DNA of 64,000 bases from Omphalotus guepiniiformis (lineage: Eukaryota > Basidiomycota > Agaricomycetes > Agaricales > Omphalotaceae): the NCBI GenBank assembly GCA_028554645.1, contig JAQOOI010000054.1, positions 1-64,000 of the forward strand, read 5' to 3'. The position numbers were made by a program, and so were the translations under genes. This document shows positions 22,399 to 33,952 of this stretch, one piece after another. Position 1 is the first letter of the stretch. Each line of letters starts with the position of its first letter. The notes under the pieces are model-generated. The model ran no database searches and had not been told where the DNA came from. It worked only from the letters and a program-made list of their open reading frames with translations.

Positions 22399-24605
22399 TC
22401 ACAACTTACTCTTCACTGGCACCTTCCCCTTCCCCTTCCCCTTCCCCCTCTCTCCCTCTCCCTCTCCCTCTCCCTCTCCCTCCCCGTCCTCAACCCCCGC
22501 CAACCTCCTAACCCTTCCCCAATCAACCCTCCCATCCAACCCCTCCTGTCTTACCGCCTCCCTCAACCCTTCCCTCTCAACTCCACCGACACCTCTTACC
22601 CTCGCATCGCCTTTAACCATAGCCCACGCGACACGCATCTTCGTCGACGGGGGTGATCCGGGTGGATATGGAGGGTGTACAACGAAGGAAGGAGGGACTG
22701 AGAAACCGATTTGGGCTGTGTGAATTAGGATTGCGCTGTGATGGGAGGAGTTGGTTAGTAATTACGGTGGAGTTTGGAGAAAGGAGAAGAGACTAACGCA
22801 GTTAATCCATAAACGGGTTTTATACCCCCTGCTTCGCGGCCTGTCAAGAATCTATGCATTCGAATCATGCGCTTGACGACTTTCCCCTCTGTTTGCATCT
22901 CGTTCGTCTGCCTGTGCCTCTCGCTCTTTACCTCGCCGCTACCCTCTCCATCGGGCCCACCCTCATCCACTTCCAGCTCCATCTCACTCATATCACCGCG
23001 ACGACGATGACGACCGTCCCCATCAATATTGATGACAACTCCCGGCCCATCCCACTCATAATCATTCCACGTATGATACTGATATAGCTCCTCTACGACC
23101 TCCGAACCTGCTACACCAGTGTGATCACCTTCAGCGCTGGTCTCAGCGTCGTGCTCGTATTCGAAAGGTGCCCTTGACGATAGAAATGACCTAAGGGGGT
23201 GCGAGAATAGGGATGTCACTTCTGCACTGTTGAGGATTGGCTGGCGGGGCGGAGCGAAAAGAGAGTGAGAGGGAAGAAACGGGGTTGGAACGAGGAAAGG
23301 AAAGGCTCACCTGGAGTGTCGTATCGAGTATCAGGACTACGACTCTAAGTATCAAACAAGAGCGAGGATCAGCAAGGTCCAGAGAGTCGAAGGAACAAAA
23401 GAGATAGAGATTCAACTCCAGCTCCAACTTCAACCCAACCCCCACATCCTAACGAACCCCGCCTAAGCTCAAGAATGACGAAACAGACATCAAACACCAA
23501 CATAGATCCACAAAACCCAACACTCAACACTCACGGCGTGACAACGAGCTCCTTCTCTACAAAAAACGGTTCGAGGATACACAACAGCGGAACTTTAGTT
23601 CTAGAGCGTGGGAGACCAATCTACCGGCGGAGGCGTTGAGCGAAGGGTGTATTATACATTGACGAGTGGTGAGCTCTGAGAACGAGAGGAGGGACGGGAC
23701 GGGAGAAAGGGAAAAAGAAAGGAAAGGGACGGAGGAGAGGGGGGAGACGAACGTACTTCCTCGAATGCTTCCCTACGCTAGTAGATAGACGGTTTCGCGG
23801 GAGAATCGAAGGAATCGGTGTGGTCGAGATACGTGAGACATCTTTAGCTTTATGAAAGACCGACGAAACGAAATCCACTCACGGCTGTATCCTCAATCGA
23901 CCGATCCTCCGGATCCATCTTACCACCAGGTAACGATGTATCGCCTGCAAACGAGCGGAGCGTCGATGAACGTCTGTTGAGGATACAATAGGCGTTAGTG
24001 CGTGCGTGGTTTGAGCTGAGTAGAGAGTGAAGGGAGATTTGGCGGGAAGGGAGAAGGGATGCGGACGAGGGATATGAAGACAACCCACCTACTCAACAAA
24101 ACATACAAATCCCCTCTCCTCCCTACAAACAACGCCACCAACACCGCCGCACGTCTCGAGCGCGGGATAGGCATCCAGCGTGGCATACCCGATTCTTTAG
24201 GTGGGCAATAGAACGACAACGTTTTCAAGCATCTTCGAGATGTTGTGGGGAGATGGAGCGAACGATAAATTGGTGGGTTGGGAATTTCGTCAATAATGTT
24301 ATACCCATTCAACGCCCCGAAACGACTCACTTTCTAGACTCTTCCGTCAATAGCCCCAAGTTCCCTCTATTAGCCGACGAAGACGATGAAGACAGCGCAT
24401 GTCGTGCGAGTTTAAGGTTCTTCTTTCGACGATGGTAGACGAGGAGGTTTCTTGCTCCAATTGGGACTATTCGTGGTTGTGGCGGACGTGAGTGGGGTTG
24501 CAGACTATGTTTCTCAGAGTGTGGAGGTCGTGGTTGGGGCGTAGAATTAGTTGCGGACTGGAAGGACTTTTGTTTCAAAGGTCTTGGTAGACGTTTCGAA
24601 GGCAT
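22399..24605 (-). CDS. PCD1: Nudix hydrolase, peroxisomal CoA diphosphatase type
   Basis: Eight minus-strand exons fit in phase: 24605-24331, 24232-24089, 23973-23883, 23777-23757, 23620-23535, 23344-23311, 23240-22798 and 22735-22399 (1,431 nt, 476 residues). The family splits CoA into phosphopantetheine and 3',5'-ADP. The protein shows RSRRAAVLVALF, then LRSFAGDTSLPGGK and the Nudix helix RREAFEEIGLP, with REAFEE as metal ligands. These are followed by LEPFFVEKELVVTPVVV, LFSHPL and MHRFLTG-VYGLTAAILIHTA, the order of yeast Pcd1 and mammalian NUDT7/NUDT8. The RREAFEE codons form a 21-nt micro-exon. Unusual additions are an acidic insert (about residues 250-320) and a Gly/Glu/Lys tail encoded by hexamer repeats at 22,427-22,490. 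No peroxisomal targeting tripeptide is evident. Nothing in the model is broken; the symbol is by homology. Confidence 0.8.
22427..22490. repeat. CCCTTC / CCCTCT hexamer microsatellite in the last Nudix exon
   Basis: Runs of (CCCTTC) then (TCCCTC) units. Read on the minus strand they give Gly-Lys and Gly-Glu dipeptides at the C-terminus of the Nudix protein. Length polymorphism in steps of six would keep the frame. Confidence 0.8.
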
Positions 24606-26640
24606 CCTTCCAAGTTAAGGTATGTCTTTGTCCTCGCGTTATCATGAAAGTAGTGGAAGAAAAGCTGGAAGACGTGGGGAAAAAGGCGCTCAGGCCAGGA
24701 CCGGCAGGCACTTGCAAGACCTGCCCTCAAGCCGAGATTTGATGCCGTTCGGCCTGTTCCTTCAACGAACATATTCCTGTGCCCTCAAATCGTACAACTA
24801 ATAACGTTAGTACAGGACCTCAAGGCCTCAAGACGTGCTCTCAATCTACACCCTCTAACCCCATAGGTACCATGGTGCTGCGAGGAAGTCGAGCTAGTCC
24901 GAAAGGATGAAGTTGTTAGTTGTTATCCAAATTGGAAAAAAGGTGTTGATAATGCTACGTTGAGGAGAGGAACAACGCCATTGGAAACGCGGTATGTCTT
25001 TATTTCATTCCTTTTCCGTATAGATCTTCATTTAAAGTCAGAACGAACATATACTCGCTATACCTTTCTCTGCGACGCTCAGCCTATGTCGTTCAACATA
25101 TTACCCACAAGACTTACAGGACGGATAGTGCAAGTAAGAAAAGTGTTCTTTCTGCGGGTGTAGGAGCTAGTAACAGTAGGTGAGAACGATCGATGTTTTC
25201 TTATACGACGGTTCAAGTACCTTGCCAGCTCACTCATCGTTTACAGGTCAAGAAACCGATGACTTGTATTCGTCAACTCGACTCCACCCCTCGAACTCTT
25301 TGATTGTTGCTATCCGAGTCGACGAGTCATCCCGCTTCGAGGTAGGCATCGACCCAACAAGTACCTTTTTGCCTACCGGGTCAAATGGTGTCATGCTGCG
25401 GATTTGGAGACGTCTTGGTTGTGCAGGCCTCTGTGCACACGCGACTTAGCGAATGGTTCCTTGGAGGTACTTTAAAATCCTGTTCTGCGCGAGTAAATAG
25501 AAGAAAGACAAATGAAGTTGAGAGGGCGAAGCCGTAGCCAAGCACTAGTGAACAAGCCAATTTCAGTCTTCCAATGACTTTTGTGTTCCTTCCTGGTTCT
25601 TTCACAATGTATCCGAGCTGTGAGTAACTCACATTTTCTGTTATCTATATACCTTACAAGTTACTAGCTGTTATTCGACTTCGTCTCTTCAGCTCTGAGT
25701 GCTTCCATCTCGACTCTTACAACACCGACCACGCCAACATCGTCGCTGTTGGGATAACGTTCAATAAGGTGAGTAGTTTCTAGTGGCGGCTTGCGGTGAT
25801 TACGGCGCCCTCATCTACCCCCACATAGATATTGCGCCGAAAGTCAAGCAGTGGCTTTGGGACGACGGGACGAAGAGAAGGGACGATGCTGCCGTTGGAG
25901 CTCGTTGTGCTGCGGGTAGGACCTTTAGAGTCTGATGAGGATAGAAAAGTGACAGTTGAGATCCAGTCATCTTTGAAGTAGAGAAGCTACGTTCTGCAGG
26001 AATAACGCGATCACTGTACGTTTTATGTTCCTTCTTTTTTGTTATATTCTTCTGATACACATAACACACATATCCTAACTCGAAGACAGTCACGACACGC
26101 TCCCATTTACTCCTACCAAGTATCAATTTCTCGCTAATCGATTTCATTAAGCCGATGTGTGACTACGCTATCACCACCTAGCCTTCCTTCTGCACCTTCG
26201 CCCACTCTCACCCAAAGCACCAACACAACATTCCCCCTAGAAGCGGGAACGTGACGATAAGAGGGTAAGGAAGGTCAAGGGAGGGAAATTCAAGGAAGTA
26301 CAGAGAGACCATCGATAAGGTCTATACAACCATTACGCCTGTTCAAACAGCACACACTCCGGTTCCTCGTACAGGTCTCATATTGTATATATGTGGGCAT
26401 CATACATGAGCTGTGGTAATATATCTCGTTTTATTCTCTCTTCCTTCCCGCGAATATTTGTGCAAAAGATCAACTTTGGCCGAGTATTCTTTCCAAATAA
26501 TTTCATCGCTAAATCTCAAAACAGGTTAGATCAGTATTTATTCTATGATGTCATTATAGCTGTATTGAGTGACCTTGTGAATCAACACGTGCAGCAAGAT
26601 CAGATAACCATCAATAGGCAACACTCTCTTACACCGACCA
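24606..26640. other. Gene-poor interval with possible spliced coding pieces
   Basis: Several segments look coding without adding up to a model. Plus strand 24,868-24,991 reads as a Cys/Trp-containing peptide and ends at a GTATGT donor; 25,250-25,340 and 25,690-25,770 are similar. The part at about 25,180-25,400 is recognisably similar to 33,090-33,370 (shared blocks ACG-TTCAAGTACC and GTCAAGAAACC), and the minus-strand reading is the one preserved there. I could not assign a family. From 26,100 to 26,640 I see nothing but spacer and the promoter side of the NACHT gene. Confidence 0.3.
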
Positions 26641-26652
26641 CTACCATCTGCA

Positions 26653-29600
26653 ATGAGCTCTCATCCAGACTCAAATGATCATGCTTCTTCTCCTGGTCAA
26701 GTCACCACTGCTTCATGCCAAGCTCTGGTTAGATCTGATATGTTCTCACATGCTCATCATTTCAATATTGGTGGTGGTAATTTCACCAATATTCATGGAA
26801 ATGTCTACAATTATAGTACCTCAATAAACAGATCCGAAATGTTCTGTAAGATATTAGCTCTGTTCTTATATGTAGTCAAGTGACTAATGTTTTGGGCAGA
26901 TATACAGCAGCAATTGCATCCTGTCACAAGTGCTCTGTTTAAGGCTGCAGGTCATTCTGCTTGTATGGAGGGCACTCGCACAGAGGTGCTTGCCTTACTG
27001 GATAACTGGGCCACTGATGAAAACAGCTCCCGAGTCTTCTGGCTTACTGGTATTGCGGGTATTGGGAAGTCCACCATTGCACAAAGCTTCTGTCAACATC
27101 TGGATGGATTGAATCTGCTTGGAGCAAGTTTCTTCTGCTCCAGATCCTCTGATGTTAGGAGTGATGTGAGAAACATTATCCCTACTATTGCTGCATCTCT
27201 TGCAAACCATCATCCTGCCTATCTCCACAAGCTTGGAGATGTGCTCACTACTGAGAGTGGTATTGCTGGCTATACACCTGCATATCAATTCCAACTCCTT
27301 CTTAGTCAACCACTGGCTGAGGCACAGTTTTCTCACAATCAAGTTATTGTGATTGATGCATTGGATGAATGTAGTGACCCAGCAGCCACATCTACTGTCC
27401 TGTCTCTTCTGCTGAATAATGCATTCCATCTTCCTTTCAGAATATTTCTTTCTAGCAGGCCTGAACCAGTTATCCAGGAAGCTGTTCACAAGTCACCTAA
27501 CAGACAATACTTTAGTCTACAAGATGTTGAGGACAGGATTGTTCAAGATGACATAAAGAGTTACCTACTCTTCAATCTGAAACCTGTCCTCAACTATGCT
27601 GGAGTAGAAGATGATATTGATAGGCTGGCTGTACTTGCTGGAAAGCTTTTCATTTATGCATCCACGGTAGTGCAATACATCAGAAGCTATAATGCCAATG
27701 ACTCAAGGAGCCGTCTAAACATGATTCTTGATGGTTCTGCCACCTTACACACTCAAGGAATTGATCAACTATATGATCAAATACTTGCTCAAGCATCCCA
27801 TAACATTGAACATTCAGAGCTCAAAAAGCGAAAATTTGTGTTGTACACAATACTTTGCCTTCAGACTCCCCTGTCTACACAGACTATTGAGAGCTTACTG
27901 GGGCTAAACCAGGTTGCTAGATGTCTTAGGGCTTTTAACTCTGTGCTGGATATACCACAAGACTGGCAAGCTTCAGCTACTCCAGTTGGTATTATTCATG
28001 CGTCATTTCCTGAATATATGGTGAAGCCAAGCCATGCACATAAATACTGTCTGAATACTCCATTATGCCATGCAACACTTGCACTGTATTGTCTGGAATA
28101 TCTGATTGGACATCTGCAAGAAAATGTTTGTAATATTCAGCCAGATACATCAAGAAGCAGCATTCCCGACACAACTATAGATCAGTGCATAAGAATGCAA
28201 TGTCCTGCACTAGAGTACTGCTGCAAGTACTGGGCAGTTCATTGGGTATTAGGCAAGCAATATATCCATAGTAACCATATGGGTATTTTGAGGCATTTTC
28301 TTGCCTTCCATTTGCTGCAGTGGGTGGAGCTTCTCAGCCTTCTTAATGAACTAGGAGATGCAGCTCCAGGTATGCTAAAAGCATTGCACTCTATTATGGT
28401 GGGTAAAATCTTTAACAATAAAAAAGGAGAGTGACTAATAGCAGTAAGTAGCAGGATAATCAAAGGCTACCACATAGTCAACATGTTTCACAGTGGCTAG
28501 CAGAGGGAAGAATATTTATTCTTCAAAGTCTTGATTGTATCTCAAATTTCCCTGCAATGATCTACAACTCACCACTAGTTTGGTTACCCACTCAAAGTGT
28601 GCTAAACACATATAAGACACTGTACAATACAACCAGATGGCCAAGAGTTGTCTGTGGTCTTCAGGAGTCTTGGGGAACATGTGAACAAATTCTATGTCAC
28701 CCAGATAGTGTTCTGTGTGTTGCCTATTCCCCAGATGGCTTGCATATAGTGTCTGGATCATGCAAGAAGGATGTCAGGATCTGGAATACAGCCACTGGAC
28801 AGACAGAGCAAGTTTTTAGAGATCATTCAGGTTGGGTGACCTCTGTTGCTTTTTCCCCAGATGGCTTGTATATAGTGTCTGGGTCTTCAGACAGTGAGGT
28901 CAGGATCTGTAACATAGCCACAGGTCAGACAAAGCAGATTCTTACAGGTCATTCAGATCATGTGAACTCTGTTGCCTTTTCTCCACATGGTGCCTATGTG
29001 GTATCTGGCTCACAGGACAAAGATATCAGAATCTGGAACACAGCCACTGGTCAGACAGAGCAGGTCCTTACAGGACATTCACAGGGAGTGAACTCAGTTG
29101 CCTTTTCTCCAGATGGCTTGCATGTGGTGTCTGGCTCAGATGACCAGAATGTCAGAATTTGGAACACAGCCACTGGTCAGACAGAGCAAGTCCTAATAGG
29201 TCATTCATGGGGGGTGACTTCTGTTGCCTTTTCTCCAGATGGTTTACATGCAGTGTCTGGCTCAGATGATAAGAATATCAGGATCTGGAATACAACCACT
29301 GGTCAGACAGAACAAGTCCTAAGGGGTCATTCATGGGGAGTGACTTCTGTTGCCTTTTCTCCAGATGGTTTACATGCAGTGTCTGGCTCAGATGATAAGA
29401 ATATCAGGATCTGGAATACAACCACTGGTCAGACAGAACAAGTCCTAAGGGGTCATTCATGGGGAGTGACTTCTGTTGCCTTTTCTCCAGATGGCTTGCA
29501 TGTGGTGTCTGGCTCAGAGGACAAGAACATCAGAATGTGGAATGCAGCAACTGGTCAATCTGAGCAGATTTTTAGAGGACATTTATGGAGGATGACTTCT

Positions 29601-30360
29601 GTTGCCTTCTCTCCAGAGGGCATACATGTGGTGTCTGGCTCAGATGATCAGAATGTCAGGATCTGGAACACTGCCACTGGTCAAACTAATCTGGTCCCTA
29701 CAAGTCATTCAAAAACAGTGGGAACTGTTGCCTTTTCTCCAGATGGCTTGCATGTGGTGTCTGGCTCATATGATCATGATGTTAGGATCTGGAACACAGT
29801 CACTGGTCAGACAGAGCAGGTTCTTAGAGGTCATTCAGATTGGGTGACTTCTGTTGCTTTTTCTCCAGATGGCTTGCATGTAGTATCTGGCTCATTTCAC
29901 AATAATATCAGGATCTGGAGAATAGCTACTGGTCAGACAGAGCATATTCTTAGAGGCCAATCAAATTTTGTGAACTCTGTTGCATTCTCACCAGATGGCT
30001 TATATGTTATTTCAAGCTCTGGATTTCCACCTACCATTGTTGTTTGGAATGCTCAGACTGGCCTTTCTGAAGCTGGTGTGTTTGTTATTCTTTGCTATTA
30101 AAATATTCTAACAAGTGTCACAATCAGACTTTCCAGGTTTCTCATATGCTGGCTCAACTTCTCGCCTTTATCACTTATCAATTCCAGATCAACATGGAAG
30201 TTTATATATTCTTGCTTCTCTTCCAGATGGTTCTTCCCGGCATGTACTCTGGATCCCTCCAAACTATCGAGACATTGTATTAATGGAGCAGCATGGCCAC
30301 AAAATTTGCTTTGGCCATAAGTCTGGGGCTGTCACAATCTTGGACATGTCCCCAATATGA
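26653..30360 (+). CDS. NACHT-WD40 NLR-type protein (STAND NTPase)
   Basis: Four exons in phase: 26653-26845, 26900-28398, 28455-30075 and 30128-30360; introns are 52-56 nt; 1,181 residues. A short N-terminus ends in the Gly/Asn-rich motif FNIGGGNFTNIHGNVYNYS. The NACHT domain follows with Walker A GIAGIGKSTIAQSF (about residue 120) and Walker B VIVIDALDEC (about residue 220), then a helical winged-helix-like region. Eleven WD40 repeats of 42 residues start near residue 590. A final non-repeat segment closes the protein. Such proteins are NLR-like sensors: WD40 binding is thought to trigger NTP-dependent oligomerisation, as in fungal HET-E/HET-D incompatibility. There is no N-terminal effector domain such as HET, only the short motif. 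The frame is intact and neighbouring repeats are nearly identical, so the gene is probably functional. The ligand is unknown. Confidence 0.9.
29214..29465 (+). repeat. Identical tandem 126-bp W-D repeat units
   Basis: 29,214-29,339 and 29,340-29,465 read as the same 126 bp, encoding WD40 repeats 5 and 6. Repeat 7 starts the same way and then diverges. This is a very recent unit duplication or gene conversion within the sensor array. Confidence 0.9.
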
Positions 30361-30539
30361 TTTGTCACATTATTTGAATGTCCAGTCTGAATACCGACCA
30401 AATTGCTGTTCAACCAGTGGACATCATTCTTGACTATGTGATGTATCTAAACTGTTCAACCAGACATCTGTAATTCCTTGATGTAGCCATTCTGATACTG
30501 CTATATGAATATGTATTTTGATCCATTTGCCGAGACTGT

Positions 30540-30700
30540 GATGCTGACCTTGTTTACCATTGCATTGCCCACGCCAGACGTACCTTCGTTGAGGTCTGTG
30601 TGGATATGGAGGGTGTAGAAACGAATGAAGGAACGAGTGAAAACCGTATTTGGGATGTGTGAATTAAGTTTACGCTGTACGAGCGAGAGTTACTTTTTGA
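30540..30700 (-). pseudogene. Remnant of a second Nudix-gene tail
   Basis: About 75 bp (30,604-30,680) are close to 22,656-22,735, the start of the last Nudix exon: both have GTGGATATGGAGGGTGTA, then AAACCG, TTTGGG and TGTGTGAATTA in the same order and orientation. The rest of the exon is not preserved. It marks a degenerate duplicate of the Nudix gene. Between 30,361 and 30,540 I see only the NACHT 3' flank. Confidence 0.55.
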
Positions 30701-30772
30701 GTTACAGATACGCTACGTAGTCGTCGATGTAGGGGAGAGTAAGATCCAAGTATTCCGAGAGCGTGTCGTGCT

Positions 30773-30822
30773 GTGGTAGCCTTAATCCTTTCGCGACCGC
30801 TTCCAGCCAAACTACGTCGACG
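30773..30822 (-). repeat. 50-bp direct repeat, distal copy
   Basis: Matches 31,868-31,917 with one substitution in 50 bp and the same orientation. The other copy is the start of the Gag reading frame, so this is a second Gag 5' end lying about 120 bp beyond the Gag stop. It may reflect a tandem or broken element insertion. Confidence 0.8.
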
Positions 30823-30941
30823 GTGTATTGTTCCCGCTAGGGGGCGCCATGTTCACCATGCTCCTCTGAGTGAACTGACGTGGACCATGTTTGTCGTGTT
30901 TGAATACGTGCCATACTGGTCCAATTCGCTGCTGTACCAGC

Positions 30942-31926
30942 TCATTCAGCTGCCAACTCCCTCCTAATCCTTGCTCTCTCTAACGTCACATCCTCCATCG
31001 CCTCCTTGAGTACCAGCACGTCAATCTCCCGTATTGCCTTTAAAAACTCGGACCAATTAGGGTACCTCGTGCCGATGCGGTCTCGAATGGGTTTGGGCAG
31101 ATTCTTGCGCGCTGTACCCATATACAGCGAACCACCCGCCACATTCGCTCCGCTTGCTAGCTTCGCCATCTTCTCTGCCCATGCCACGTGTGACCACATC
31201 TCTCGTCCTGCTAACGTCTCCTTCGTTTCCGACATCTCCTCGTCCAGTTTTAACCGTTGAATCTCCTCCTCATATTCCTCCTGCGTCTTCCGCACCACTG
31301 TTACCTTTGGGTACTTCTCGTCGAATCCTTTCATCAATTCCGTCCAATTCTCCCTCACTGACTCCTGCAGACCGTGGTACCATTCATCCGCTGCCTCCCC
31401 CTCTTCTATCCATCTCGGAAAAATGGTCACCAAACGGTCGTCTGGCAGAAGAGAAAAAGTGCGTAAGAAACTGGTTATAAATTGTCGGGGGTTCTCATCG
31501 TCTTTATCGCCATTCAATGGCTGCAGGTTTCCCGAGATTGGTATAACTGACATAGTAGGCATTGAAGCCACGGGTGTCTGAACCGCCAAATTAATCATGG
31601 TAGTATTAGGCCAGTGAACAGGCCGAAGTCTGAAATCATCCGCCGTCTCCTGTATAACGTCGGGTGTAGTCGGCGATGCAATGACCAAATTTGAATCTGA
31701 GTCCGTATCAGACAGAGTGGAAGGGGTAGCGATTGTCGGTGAAGGGGTTGGTCAAAGAGAGTGGGCGAGAGAGAAAGCCGAACTTCAGAGAAGGGGACGT
31801 CGCTCGCCTCCGATTCTTCGAGTTGGGCCACTGTGGACGATGTCGGATACCGCTCTCGTCACCAGAAGTGGTAGCCTTAATCCTCTCGCGACCGCTTCCA
31901 GCCAAACTACGTCGACGTGTTGGCAT
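30942..31926 (-). pseudogene. Retrotransposon Gag (capsid-like), frameshifted
   Basis: The minus-strand frame 31,688-30,942 encodes about 248 residues with a capsid-like core: NGDKDDENPRQFITSFL, a helical DRLVTIFPRWIEEGEAADEW part, and ENWTELMKGFDEKYP, followed by charged helices. This is the form of Ty3/gypsy Gag in mushrooms. A Ser/Arg-rich N-terminus starts with ATG at 31,926, but in another frame; the change lies near 31,700. No protease, reverse transcriptase or integrase follows, so it is a fragment. It interrupts the degenerate duplicate of the Nudix region. Confidence 0.6.
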
Positions 31927-31979
31927 GTATGTTCTACGTGTACGTGCCCGCTTAACCCTCTATATGCTGACTAATCTAC

Positions 31980-32740
31980 CTAATGATCCAGAAAAACATC
32001 TCCAATCCTCCTAGCACAGTGCCTGCGTACGAACGCCGAACGGAGCGTGAACGAGCGTCTGAAGATGGTCGATATCATACGAGGAGGAGAGCGAGGGAAG
32101 AATGGACGAGTAAGGGCGAATGAATGTAGTACCAAACAAATCCCTTCCATTCCGGTCAAAAACGAAGCCAACGCCAACCCACCTACTCCCCTACTCCCCC
32201 TCTCCTCCCAAAAAACAAATCTACCAACGCCGCACCGTGACGTCCCGACCGGGATATAGGTAACCACCCTTAGTATACTGCATGAGAAAGATGGAGCGCC
32301 TCGAGCTTCGTGCAGGTACACAACGCCAACGCCGATGACGGTGTAAGACGTACCAGAAATTTCGCTGTAGAAGATTGGGCGTGTAAGAATCAAAACATAT
32401 AACCAGTTTTGAGAGAGAAAATATGAATGAAGGGATAAAGAAGTCGTGGGGTGTCGAAAAGGAGACAGGAAAGACGAAAGACGAGCGCATGTGCATGTGC
32501 AAGTGAGGCCTTGGGGGACGGAGGTACAAATGTGTGGAGTGAAGGTAAGGGAGGGAACGAAGGGAACCAATAGGACGAGCGAGTGATGAATAAAGAGATA
32601 GCTACAAGCCGCGGGGGAAGGAATTGCGGCGCACTAACACTTGTAGCCCTCCAACAGGAAACGAAAAGTAGAAACCCCACGCATATATGCACATCGAAGA
32701 AAGGAAAATAGAATAAGATAACATGTAACCCACCTTGAGG
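31980..32740 (-). pseudogene. Degenerate region resembling the 5' part of the Nudix gene
   Basis: Short blocks such as AACCCACCTACTC with CTCCTCCC and AACGCCGCAC (about 32,176-32,235) recall 24,083-24,150 in order and orientation. The long minus-strand frame here (32,570-31,980) has no recognisable domain. I interpret it as decayed duplicate sequence; similarity is patchy and judged by eye. Confidence 0.3.
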
Positions 32741-33161
32741 CTAGGCGGCCAACTCATACACCTCGGAGCACATCACATAACTCCTACAAGCTCGCATCCT
32801 CGCCACCTCAGGCCTCAGTACGCAAAACTGCATGCAAAAGCGCCCTACTAGTAGTCTCTTGAGCAGATAGTCTTGTGCGTAAAATGCTGTAGGGACGTAA
32901 GATGACGGATAACGCATATAAGGTGTTATTCGTAGGCTGCGGGTGCAGGAATTAGTATCGTACTTCACACCAGGCGAGAAAAAGGTATGAAGAGGACGAA
33001 TCATGAAAAGACGAAGGCGATATTAACTCACGTAACAACTCTCCCGACCTCAAAGCCTCACCCAGATCCTGCTCCAATTGATGTCGCGGTCTTCTTACAT
33101 GACGATTCAAGTACCCTGCAAGGTGTAATCTGTGTAGAAGTGAATTTTTTAAGACCTGCAA
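32741..33161 (-). CDS. Possible spliced gene fragment, unknown protein
   Basis: A minus-strand exon (about 33,119-33,035) reads LNRHVRRPRHQ and LEQDLGEALRSGELL and ends at a GTGAGT donor. A second segment, about 32,895-32,741, reads FYAQDYLLKRLLVGRF and ends at a stop; the acceptor at about 32,896 keeps phase. Composition (Arg, Leu, Cys) is protein-like, but I do not know the family. A related first exon is visible near 25,180-25,230. The upstream start is not found, so this may be a partial or dead copy. Confidence 0.3.
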
Positions 33162-33486
33162 AGATGCAGCACACAGGGTTTAGTTTCGTTTCGGATGATT
33201 CAGTCGCAAATGAAATGCAAGTTGCAACTCACTAGTACTCTTCGTTCGCGAGTCAAGAAACCCCCCACGACCCGTATCCGTATTCAAATTCGACTCCTTG
33301 CAATCTTCAAATATTGCCACCGAGGCGAGGAGTGCTCACGCTGAAAGGCGGGAATTGAGCTAATAGACCCAGTCTGCCAAGAATGTTGCCATGCTGCGAC
33401 TGTGAAACGTATAGACGTTAAACCCTAAACGTTAAAGCTTTAAAAGGTGGCCACAGGAGGTCGCAGGAAAAAGAAAGCACAAGAGA

Positions 33487-33952
33487 TCAGAAGCCTTCTG
33501 AGAAGAACGACGACGACGAGCGGGCATGGCCTGGACCACGAATGAGGGGGCGTGGGAAATGCCAGGATTGGAAATCTTTACGTACACCATCCTCGTCCAG
33601 CATCATGCTTATTTCGAAAATCTCTGTCACTTTTAAACCGATTTTACTACTGATGCATCGATCCTCTGATCTAGCGTGAGCTGACTCGTACCCCGTCGTC
33701 GTCGAGCATCCCAAGACTTATCGTGCGAGTACATAGCCTGTACAAAGTCAAAACAAACTTATTCCAATCAAGTTTCCCAAGCAAGCGTATGTATGATCCT
33801 TCCGTGGGGTCATTCATTCCCCTAAACGCATTCCACATACAACGTAAGGACGAGTGCAATGAGTACCGCGGATCTTGAAGCTTTCTGAGCGCTCCGTTAC
33901 CATCGGAATATCCGTCGGAAAATGACATTGCGCGGGGCTCAATCTGGCTCAA
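33487..33952 (-). CDS. Two adjacent short frames, unknown
   Basis: The minus-strand frame 33,952-33,671 (with an internal Met at about 33,928) reads SDGYSDGNGALRKLQDPRYS and ends in SLGMLDDDGVRV. The next frame (33,714-33,487) contains ISMMLDEDGVRK, a similar DGVR motif about 110 bp away. They could be two exons of one small gene or a local duplication. No domain is recognised. From 33,953 to 34,337 I see nothing. Confidence 0.25.

Noticed and set aside
22316..22723. Plus-strand Pro/Ser frame of 135 residues
   Set aside because: It is the antisense of the last Nudix exon and its hexamer repeat.
33420..33446. Telomere-like TTAAACCCTAAACG
   Set aside because: Only one and a half units, no array, and it is internal to the contig.
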